64,000 bases of DNA from NCBI RefSeq assembly GCF_000962805.1, contig NZ_JZTW01000004.1:174658-238657 (forward strand). The letters are read 5' to 3'. This document shows, piece by piece, positions 8,670 through 18,900 of this stretch (positions are counted from its first letter, which is position 1; the number at the start of each line of letters is the position of its first letter). The DNA comes from Pseudarthrobacter chlorophenolicus. GTDB lineage: Bacteria > Actinomycetota > Actinomycetes > Actinomycetales > Micrococcaceae. A program made the translations under genes and the position numbers. Under the pieces are notes generated by a model. It was not told the origin of the DNA. It ran no database searches and saw nothing but the letters and a program-made list of their open reading frames with translations.

Positions 8670-9643
8670 GCGGCCACCCCCTCCTTTTCGGTGTCTGTCA
8701 CGGAAGCGTCGGTGGCGTGCCCGGTCAGTTTAAGGAACACATCGTCCAGGGTGGGCCTGCGGAGCGAGGCCTCTTCCACTGGCAGGGCCCGGGCGTCCAG
8801 TTCGGTCAGGATGCGCACCAGGGTGCGGTGGCCTTGCGGGGCGGCGATGGAAACGCCCAGGTTCTGCGGATCCAGCTCGGGCCGGACGTCCGGGCCGGCA
8901 GCGGCATGGAGCACGGCGGCTGCGGCGGGCAGGTCGGCGGCATGGCGCATGACGACGCCGATGCGTTCAGTTCCGGCATTTTGCTTCAGTTCCGCGGCCG
9001 TCCCCTCGGCGATGACCCTGCCGTGGTTGATGACGGCGATGTTGTCAGCCAGCCGGTCCGCTTCTTCCAGGTACTGGGTAGTAAGGAGCACTGTGGTGCC
9101 GTCGGCCACCAGCCGGGAGACGACGTCCCAGGTGTCCAGGCGGCCGCGCGGATCCAGCCCTGTGGTGGGTTCGTCAAGGACAACCACCTTCGGCCGGGCC
9201 ACAATGGCACCCGCGAGGTCCAGGCGACGCCGCATCCCACCGGAGAAGGTTCCGGAGCGTTTGGCTGCCACATCCGTGAGCCTGAAATTCTCAAGGAGCT
9301 CCCATGCCCTGGCTGAGGCCGTACGCCGGTTCATGCCGTACAAGCGGCCCACCATGTGCAGGTTTTCGAACGCGGTGAGTTTTTCGTCCACGGCCGCGTA
9401 TTGCCCGGACAGGCCCAGGTTGCGCCGCACCAGGTCCGGGGCTGCCAGCACGGAGTGCCCTGCCACCCGGGCGTCACCGCTGTCCGGAGCCAGCAGCGTT
9501 GTGAGGACCTTGACGGTGGTGGTCTTCCCGGAACCGTTGGGCCCCAGGAGCCCCAGGACGGTTCCTTCGCCCGCCTTCAGGGTCAACCCGTCGAGGGCTT
9601 TGAAGCTGCCGAAGCTCTTGCTGACGTTCTCGACTCGGATCAC
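8666..9643 (-). CDS. Daunorubicin-resistance family ABC ATPase (DrrA-like)
   Basis: A 325-residue ABC ATPase. Walker A GPNGSGKTT (about 34-42), the Q-loop region, signature FSGGMRRRLDLA (about 132-143) and Walker B VVLDEPTTGLDP (about 153-164) are intact. The C-terminal 100 residues form the extra domain found in DrrA-type exporters. It energises the ABC-2 permease encoded just downstream. Its start overlaps the MbtH stop by 4 bp. The pair is most likely the dedicated export and self-protection system for the peptide made by the NRPS. Confidence 0.93.
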   Translation of the reverse strand: MIRVENVSKSFGSFKALDGLTLKAGEGTVLGLLGPNGSGKTTTVKVLTTLLAPDSGDARVAGHSVLAAPDLVRRNLGLSGQYAAVDEKLTAFENLHMVGRLYGMNRRTASARAWELLENFRLTDVAAKRSGTFSGGMRRRLDLAGAIVARPKVVVLDEPTTGLDPRGRLDTWDVVSRLVADGTTVLLTTQYLEEADRLADNIAVINHGRVIAEGTAAELKQNAGTERIGVVMRHAADLPAAAAVLHAAAGPDVRPELDPQNLGVSIAAPQGHRTLVRILTELDARALPVEEASLRRPTLDDVFLKLTGHATDASVTDTEKEGVAA

Positions 9644-9852
9644 TGCGAAGCGGCGAGCTCGGAAACCTTGCGCGGAGCCATGTCCGTCCAGGTCCGCGAC
9701 ACGTAGTCAAGGCACGCTTCCCGGTTGTCCGGGCCGAACATGGTCACCCACCCCTCGGGCACGGCGGCAAAGACTGGCCAGAGGGAGTGCTGCTGGTACT
9801 CGTTGACCAGTACGGAGAAGGTTGCGGACTTGTCATCGAACGGGTTCGTCAT
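9640..9852 (-). CDS. MbtH-like protein
   Basis: A 70-residue MbtH-family protein. The family signature is complete: N-terminal NPFDD, NEYQQHSLWPVFAAVPEGW, and CLDYVSRTWTDMAP with the conserved tryptophans. MbtH proteins bind NRPS adenylation domains and are often needed for their solubility or activity. This one lies 64 bp after the NRPS stop in the same operon, so its partner is presumably that synthetase. A good ribosome site (AGGAAAG) precedes the ATG at 9852. Confidence 0.96.
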   Translation of the reverse strand: MTNPFDDKSATFSVLVNEYQQHSLWPVFAAVPEGWVTMFGPDNREACLDYVSRTWTDMAPRKVSELAASQ

Positions 9853-9916
9853 TATGACCTTTCCTGGCGTTTTTGGTGGTGTGCGGGGGCCCCAGGTGTC
9901 ACAGGAGCATCATCTG

Positions 9917-12900
9917 TTATTCGGTTCCGCCACCCAGATGGATGGCCAACGCAGGCATGATTGTCCTGAGAGCCCGGTCACTGAGCAGCTGGGAGTGCCG
10001 CTCGCCAACAGGAACATCGGTGATGGTCCCACTGACGTACGGCGACCATGCATCGCTGCCGGGAGTGCCCGCCGGGACCTGCTCCGTGGCGCGGAAGAAC
10101 AGCAGGTCACCGGTGAAGAGTTGGGGCCGTTCGTCCCGGATCAGGCGTGCCAGCACCGGGAAGTTCCGGGCCATCGCCTCCACCGAATCTGTGGGGACCG
10201 TGCCTACCGGGTTGTGGTTGGCGCGCAGGATCTCCTGGGCGCGGTGCACGTCCACGCCTGCCAGGTCTTCCCCGGTCAGGTCGTAGCCCTGCGCTTCCAG
10301 GTAGCTTGCCCACAGCGCCTTGCCTTCGCCGGGCGCCGTGTTGCCTTCCTGGTTGTCCGGAAAGGCATCCAGGATGGCCAGGAACGCCACCGCGTGGCCA
10401 CGTTCCTGCAGCCGGCTGGCCAGCCGGTGGGCCAGATAGCCGCCGAAGGACCAACCCAGCAGGTGGTACGGCCCCTCAGGCTGGACGCTCAGGATCCGGT
10501 CAATGTAATCATCAGCTAGCTCCGTAAGGGTCGCCGCCTCCACCGGAGAAGTCCGGCCAGGTTCCATGCCTGGCATCTGCAGCCCAATCAGGGGGCGTTC
10601 GGGGTCCAGCTGCCCCAGCATGGAGGCAAAACCCCAGCCGATGCCGGACGCCGGGTGCACGGCGAACAGCGGTGCCTTGGACCCGGCCGTCCGGAGGGGC
10701 AGCACCTGCCGCAGGCTGTCCGCAACGCTGGCACGTGAGCCGTTGGCCGCCTCCAGCAGCAATCCCTCAACAGTGGGTGCCCGGAAGAGTGCCTGGACCT
10801 GCAGGGCGGTCCCCAGGGCCGCGTTGACCTTAGCGATCAGTGGCTGCGCCAGGAAGGAGTGCCCGCCGAGTTCGAAGAACGATTCGTCAACGCCGGCCCG
10901 GTCAAGGGACAGAACCTCGGCAAAGATGCCGGCCACCGTCTTCTCCTGCGGTGACCGCGGTGCGCGGCCTCCGGAGCGTGCCGCGGTGGAGGCGTCGGGG
11001 AGCGCAGTGGCATCCACCTTGCCGTGCGGCGTCAGCGGCACTTCCGGAATCACCATGACCACTGAGGGGACCATATAATCCGGCAATGCCGCCTGCGCAT
11101 GGCGGCGTACTGCCTCGGGCAGGCCTTCCGCGGCGTCATCGGACGCGACCACGTAACCCGCCAGCCGTGCTGCGCTGCCTTCACCCACTGCCCGGACCAC
11201 TGCGGCCCGGACACCGGGAGCAGCCCTCAGGGCCGACTCCACTTCGCCGGGTTCAACCCGGAAACCACGGATCTTCAGCTGCCCGTCATTGCGGCCGGCG
11301 AAGACCAGCCGCCCGTCCAGGTGGCGGTAGACCACGTCACCTGTCCGGTACATCCGTTCTCCGCCGCCGTGGAAGGGGTCCGGCACGAACCGTTCAGCGG
11401 TAAGGTCCGGACGTCCGCGGTAGCCCCGTGCCAACTGTGCACCGGCGATATACAGTTCGCCGGCCGCGCCGGGGAGGGCGTGCTGCAGCCGGTCATCCAG
11501 GACGTAGAGCCGGGTATGGGGCGTGGGCCGTCCCAGCACGGGGGCAGCACTGTCGGCCACCGCTGCCACAACGGTGTCCACCGTGGCTTCGGTGGGGCCG
11601 TAGAGGTTCCAGGCCCGGACGCCGGGAAGCCCTGCCAGGGACCTCCACAGGCCGGCGTCGAACGCTTCACCGCCCAAGGCGAGGCTGAACGCGTCCCGGC
11701 CGTCCGGGTGGTTGGCCAAATGGGCGGCGAACCCGGGCTCGGCCAGGAGCTGGCGCAGGTAACCCGGAGTTGTCTCCCAGGCACTGATGCCGTGGCGGAC
11801 GAAGTACCCGGCGAGCGCCTTGGGGTCCCGGCGGAGGTCCTCGGAGACCAGGTGCAGCTCATGCCCGGAAGCCAGCCAGAGGATGGGATCCCACGATGCA
11901 TCGAAGCCCACGCCCGTCGTGTGGGCCACCTTCCGCCTGCTGATGCCGGAAAGTAGAGTCTCCCGGTGGGAAGCCAGCAGCGCGGCCAAGGCACCGTGGC
12001 TCACCTCCACGCCCTTGGGCCGGCCTGTGGAGCCGGAGGTGAACATCACCGACGCAAGCTCACGCGGGTCCCTTACGGGGTGGGGTACCGGCGCCGACCC
12101 AACGGTGCGGGCCAGGTCCTCGAGCAGGAGCACGCGGGGTTCAACATCCAGTCCCGCCAGGATGCCGGAGAGCCTTGGCGCCACGTCGGAGCTGGTGAGC
12201 ACTACCTCGGGCGCGGCATCCTCAAGGATGGCGGCCACGCGACCGTCCGGATACGCGGTATCGATGGGGTTGTAGGCGCTGCCCGCCAGCAACACCCCGA
12301 GCAGGGCCTCGACGGTGCCGGCAGACCTGGGCAGCATGACGGATACAAGCCCGCGGCCCGCGCCGGCTGCGGTGAGTCCGGCGGCGACGCGCTCCGCCGA
12401 CGCTGCAAGGTCCGCGAAACTGAGCGAACCGGCGTCGGACACGAGTGCCACGGCGTCCGGCGTGGCGCGGACTGCTGCCGCGAAGGCCGACGGAACGTCC
12501 TGGTCGTCATGCCCCGGGATTTCGCCGGGTGCCTGCCCGGCCTTGAGGGCGGCGGTTCCGGTGCGTGAGCCCGCCGTGGCAGCAACCAGGGCACTTGCCT
12601 CGTGGTCTTCCAGCAGCGGCAGGTCCGACAATGGCACGTCCGGAGCGGACGCGGCCAGGTCCAGCAACCGGGTGAAACCGGCGGCCAGGCGCCGGGCGGT
12701 GTCCGGTTCGAACATGGCGGAGTTGTAGTCCAGCGTGCCGGCAAGGCCCCCTTCGGCGTCCGGCCGAAGCGTAAAGGACAGGTCGAACTTGGCTTCTCCT
12801 GTTCCGGCCTCCGGCTCGGGAACCACCGTGACGCCGGGTAGCTGGGGGACCGCGGGCACGTCACTGTCCACCGTGAGCATTGTCTGGAACAGGGGATGGC

Positions 12901-15900
12901 GGCCCAGTTCGCGTTCCGGTGCCGCTGCTTCCACCAGGCGCTCGAAGGGCACGTCGTCATGGTCGAACGCGTCCAGGACGCTGGCCCTGGACCGGTCCAG
13001 CAGTGAGCGCAGGCCGGGGTCGCCGGCGGCGCTGACGCGCAGGGGCAGGGTGTTCACGAAGAAGCCCACCATTCGGGCGAGCAGTGGATCGGCGCGGCCC
13101 GCGGTGGGCGAGCCGATCACCAGGTCCTCGCCGGCACCGGTCCGGAACAGGTATCCGGCGAGGCCGGCGTGCAATGCCATGAACAGGCTGGCGTTCGACG
13201 ACGACGCGAGGGTTGAGAGTGCCGCGACACTTTCAGGGGACACGCGGAAGCCCACCTGGCCGCCCGGCTGGCGTGCGGTGCGGGGCCGCTGGTGGTCAGC
13301 GGGCAGCATCAACTCGGGCGGGACCCCGGCGAGGGCGTGCCGCCAGTGGCCAACCTTTTCAGCCAGGACAGGCCCGGCCAGTTGCTGCCGCTGCCAGGAG
13401 CTGAAGTCGGCGTACTGCAGGGGCAGGGGAGCTACGGCCTCTGTGGCCGGCGCTCCGTCCGTGCCTGCCAGCGCGGCGGAGTACGCCGCGGAAAGGTCCC
13501 GTGCCAGCGGTGCCAGGGAGGCGCCGTCGCCGGCGATGTGGTGGACCACCAAGTGCAGTACCCATTGCTGTCCTGCCCCCCGTGGCGATTCACCGGTCTC
13601 GGCGTGGATCCGGATGAGCCCCGCCCGCAGCGGCACCTCAGTGCGGACATCGAAGCCGCGGCTTGCCTGTGCCTGCAGTTGCTCGCGGAGGTTGTCCTCG
13701 GATGTGGCCGTGCTGACGGCAAGGTTCATCCAGGAAGCGTGGCCGGTGGAAAGGATGTGCTGGCCGGGGACGCCGCCGGTCTCCGGATATACCGTCCGGA
13801 GGACCTCATGACGGTGGAACAGCGCCTTCACGGCGGAGGCCAGGGCCCGCTCGTCGAGGGTGCCGGTTAGCCGCACTGCCAAGGAGATGTTGTAGTCGGC
13901 AGCTCCGGGGTCAAGCTGGTTGAGGAACCACATGCGTGCCTGGGCGTGGGACAGTTCCAGGTGCTCCGGCCGAGTGGCTCCGGCGTTGTCCAGCCATTCG
14001 CCGAGCGGTATCACCGCGGTGCCGGCGCTCGCGGCCTTGCCGGGCCCGCCAGCACCTCCGGCCGCCACGGTGTGCGCCCCGGCGTCTGCCGCTCCGGGCC
14101 GCAGCGCGGCCAGCAGCCCGGCAGGGGTGGGGGCATCGAACAGGGTACGGAGGGGAAGTTCCCGGCCGAAGGCCGTCCGGATCCTGCCCATTAGGTCGAT
14201 AGCGAGCAGTGAATGCCCGCCCAGGGCGAAGAAGTCGTCGCCCATGGAGACGTTGTCCACAGCAAGAACGGCGGCAAAGACGCCGGCCATGGCGTGCTCG
14301 TCCGGAGTCCTGGGTGCTGCCCCCACCCCGGCTGTCGACGCGGCGGGGGCGGGCAATGCTTTCCGGTCCAGCTTTCCGTGCGGTGTCAGCGGCATGTCCG
14401 GGATGGGCATCAGGATGGCCGGGACCATGTAGTCGGGCAACCGTTCCGCCGCGTGGGCCCGGACGTCCTCCGGTGCAGCGGCTCCGGTGTAGTAGGCGAT
14501 CAGCCGGTGTGCCGGTTCGCCGTCGGGAAGGACCACGGCCCGGTCCACCTGTGCGTGGGCCGCAAGCGCAGCCTCGATCTCACCCGGTTCCACCCGGAAT
14601 CCGCGGACCTTCACTTGCTCGTCGTTGCGGGCAACGAATTCGAGCGTGCCGTCGCCGATTCGCCGCACCAGGTCACCGGTGCGGTACATGCGGCTGCCGT
14701 CTGTGGCGTAGGGGTTGGCCACGAAGCGGGACGCTGTTTCGCCGGGGCGCTGGTGGTAGCCCTGGGCCATTCCGGAGCCGGCCAGGTACAGCTCCCCGGG
14801 CACGCCCAGGGGTACCAGGGCCAGGTGCTGGTCCAGGACCAGGGTGGCCGCGTTGGCGATTCCCGCGCCGATGGTGGGCCGGGGCCCCTGGATCCGCGCA
14901 GTGGCGGAATCAACGGTGAACTCGGTGGGCCCGTAGAAGTTCCAGGCGTCCACGCCGGGCATGCAGGACAGGGTTGCCCACAGCCCGGCCGGCACGGCTT
15001 CGCCGCCCAACAGCAACAGCAGCGGCAGTGCCTGCCCGGTATCGGTGGCTGGCGAAGCCGGCTCAGCGCCGAGGCCGAACTGCAGGAGCTGGACGGCGTA
15101 GGAGGGGGTGGTTTCCAGGACTCCGATGGCGTGGTCATGGCAGTAGGACGCCAACGCCTGGGGGTTGGTGCGCACGGCATCGGCCACAATGTGCAGCTCG
15201 GCGCCGGCCACCAGCCACAGCATAGGGTCCCAGGCTGCATCGAAACCTAGTCCTGCGATGTGGGCCACGGACACCGTTGCACCCCGTGCTGCCTCGAACC
15301 GCGGGGTATAGAGCGTCCGGAGGTGGTGGGAGTAGAGGTTTGCCAGTGCACCGTGGGGTACGGCGACGCCTTTAGGCCGGCCGGTTGATCCCGAGGTGAA
15401 GAGTACGTAGGCGAGGTCTTCGGGAGCGGGCCGGCGCCCGGCCAGCTCTGTGTCAGTGGTGCCTGTTCCGGCGGCGATCAGCAGCTCCAGGGTGGCTGTC
15501 CTGGCGGCCTGAACGGGACCCGCCTTGCCCGGGTCCGCGGATGCGGAGAGCACCAGGGCGGGGGCGCCGTCGTCGAGGATCATGGCGATCCGTTCCGCCG
15601 GGTAGGTAAGGTCCACCGGGATGTACACCGCTCCCGCGGCAAGGACCGCCAGCGCGGCCGTGGCTACATCGGCCGTGCGGGGAAGGGCTACCGCCACCCT
15701 GTCGCCGGGCTGGACGCCCAGTGCCACCAGGCCTTTGGCCACAGACTCCACACGCTGCCGCAGCCGGCCGAAATTGAGGCCTCGGGCCGGGCCTCCCGCG
15801 TCAACGACGGCGGACGCAGACGGGGTTCGTGCGGCGGTGGCCAGGAAGGCATCCACTACCGTTTGACCAGTCCTGTCCCCGGCGTTGTACGCGGTGCTGC

Positions 15901-18900
15901 CGGTGCTGTGGGCCAGCACCAGGGCCTGCTGTTCAGGCGACTGGATCCGCAGCCGGTCCAAAGTGACTGTGGGGTCCGCGGCGAATTGGTCCACGACAGC
16001 CAGGAAGCCGTCGGCCAGCAGTTGTGCCGTGGCCGCGTTGAAGAGGGTGGGGTCGTAGGCCAGGGTGCCGGTGAGTCCTCCGGACCTTTCGGCGAGGTCC
16101 AGGAGCAGGTCGAATTTGGCGCCGGCTGCCTCCCGGGCCTGGTCTGCGGTGGCTTCCAGGCCGTCCATGGCGAGGTGCGTGGTGCCGGTGTTCTGAAGCG
16201 TCAGCATGACCTGGAACAGGGGGTGCCGGTGCTGCGAGCGGGACGGGTTGAGCTCCTCCACCACCCGCTCAAAAGGCGCATCCTGGTTGGCGTAGGCATG
16301 CAGGTTCGTGTATCGGACGCTCTCCACCAGTTCACCGGCGTTAGGGTTGCCGGAGGTGTTTGTGCGCAGGACCAGCGTATTGACGAAGAATCCCACCAGG
16401 CTGTCCAGCTGGGTGTCCGTGCGGCCTGCCACCGGGGTGCCCAGCGGAATGTCGTCACCGGCTCCGGCTTTGGTGAGCAGTGCCGCAAAGGCTGCCTGCA
16501 GCACCATGAACAGGCTAGCGTTGTGCTCCCGGGCCAGGGCGTTGAGCCGCTCCGCCGTTTCGCGGCCGATATTCAGGGGAACGGACGACGCCGGACCGCC
16601 CCTGGGGTGCTCAGCGTCACTGCGTGTGCCTCGGGCGTGGTCGAACGGCAGCAGCAGTTCCTCCGGGGCGCCGCGCAGTTCGCGCGCCCAGAACTCAAGT
16701 TGCCGCGAGATGGCGCTTTCCGGATCAGACTCGCTGCCCAGTTCGGAGCGCTGCCAGAGCGTGAAGTCGGCGTACTGAACGGGCAGCGGTGGCAGGTCCA
16801 CGTCCCTGCCCGCGGTGAGGTGGTTGTACGCGGCCGACAGATCACTGGCCAGGGGAGCCAGGGACCAGCCGTCGGCAGCGATGTGGTGCAGGGTGACAGC
16901 GAGGACGTGGTGGTCCGGCGCCAGCTGGAACAGGACTGCGCGCAGCGGCAGGTCCCTGGCCAGGTCGAACCCGCGTCCAGTCTCCGAAGCCAGCGCGGCC
17001 TGCAGCCCGGCGGTGGAGCATTCCACGGCAACCAGGGACGGCAGCCCTTCGGCCGGCGGCAGGATGTGCTGGGCGGGTTCGCCGTCAACCAGGGGGAACA
17101 CCGTGCGGAGCGTCTCGTGGCGGGCGGTGACTTCGCCGAGGGCAGCGGCCAGCGCCGGGACGTCCAGGGTCCCGCGCAGGTCCAGGACCACGGGAATGTT
17201 GTACGTCCCGGCCGCCGGATCCAGGCGGTTCAGGAACCACAGACGGCGCTGGGCGAAGGACAGCGGCAGTACTGGCGGTCGGGTGGCGGCAGCCAGAGGC
17301 CGGGCCGGAGCCGTACCCAGGTCCAGGGTTTCGGCGAGGGCCGCCACCGTTGTCTTCTCGAAGACGGTGCGGAGCGCTGGCGCCGTGCCGGTCCGGTCCC
17401 GCAGCAGGGCCACCAGCCGGGTGGCCAGCAATGAGTGCCCGCCCAGGTCGAAGAAGTCGTCCTCCAGCCCCACCGATTCGAGGCCCAAAACATCCCGGAA
17501 TGCAGCGGCAACGATCCGTTCGGGCTCGTTGCGCGGGGTAGCGGCGGAGGTTTCCTGTTCCGGTACGGGCAGGGCCTGGACGTCCAGCTTTCCGTTGGGT
17601 GTCAGGGGCAGGGCAGGGATGCTGGTGACGGCCGCAGGCACCATGTAGTCGGGCAGGTTGCGCCGTGCCTGACGCCGAAGCTCGGCGGTGTCCAGCGGTT
17701 GCTGCGGACCGCCGTCGTCCGTTGCCGCTGGCGTGACGTACGCCAGGAGCTGGTCATAACCGGCCCGGTTGGTACCCACCGTGATGGCTGCCTGGTCTAC
17801 GCCAGGCAGGGCGCGCAGCACCTGTTCGATCTCGGCGAGTTCAACCCTGAATCCCCGGATCTTGACCTGGGCATCCAGCCGCCCCCGGAATTCCAGGGTG
17901 CCGTCGTCCCGGCGGCGCACAATGTCTCCGGTGCGGTACATTCGCGAGCCGTCCAGCGCGAAGGGGTCCGCCACGAAGCGTTCGGAGCTGAGCCCGGGCT
18001 GGTCCAGGTAACCGCGGGCAAGGTTGACGCCGGCAACATAAAGCTCGCCCACGGCATTGTCCGGAACCGGGTTCAGTCCGGAGTCCAGGATGTAGTGACG
18101 GGTGTTTGCCACTGAACCGCCCAGGGTGGGTGCGGTGCCAACTTCCATGACCGCGGTGAGCGAGTCCACGGTAGTTTCGGTGGGGCCATAAAAGTTGTAC
18201 GCGACCACGCCGTTGCGGCCTGCCAGGTCTTCCCACAGCTGGCTGTCCACAGCCTCGCCGCCCAGTGCCACCACTGACGGATGCCGTTCCTGGTCGAACA
18301 GTCCGCCGGCCACCAGCACCTTGGCGAAAGAGGGCGTGGTCTCGATGGAGTCAATGCCGGCCTCGGCCAGGTAGGTGCTGAGTGCCTCGGGGTCCCGGCG
18401 GGTCCCGTTGTCCACGAGGTGAAGTTCATGGCCTGCCACCAGCCACAGGATGGGGTCCCATGACGCGTCAAAGGACAGCCCCGCGGTGTGCGCCACCTTC
18501 AGCTTGCGGCCCAGCCGGGCCTCCGCGGGGGCGAAGATGGTGTCCCGGTGGGAGGTGTAGAGGTTCAGCAAGGCCAGGTGTTCAACACCAACGCCCTTGG
18601 GCCGGCCTGTGGAGCCGGACGTGAATATAACGTATGCGAGATCCTGCTGGCCGGCGGCGGGCGGGGGAGCCGAGCCGTCCTTGCCGGCGAGGCAGGCCTC
18701 CATCAGGGCAGAGTCCAGGACCGTGACCGGGACGTCAGTGGTCAACTCCTCGTGTCCGGGTGCCGGCGCGTTCCCCGCCCCGGACCCTGCCGCAGTAAAC
18801 GCTGTTGAGGTGAGGAGCTGCAGGGGTGCGGCGTCTTCGAGCATTCCCTCCACGCGGCCCGCGGGGTAGTCCGGATCCAGCGGAAGATAGGCGGCGCCGC

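Noticed and set aside
15863..17434. A 523-codon plus-strand frame inside the NRPS
   Set aside because: Antisense shadow of C2/PCP1 of the NRPS, with no ribosome site and no recognisable domain.
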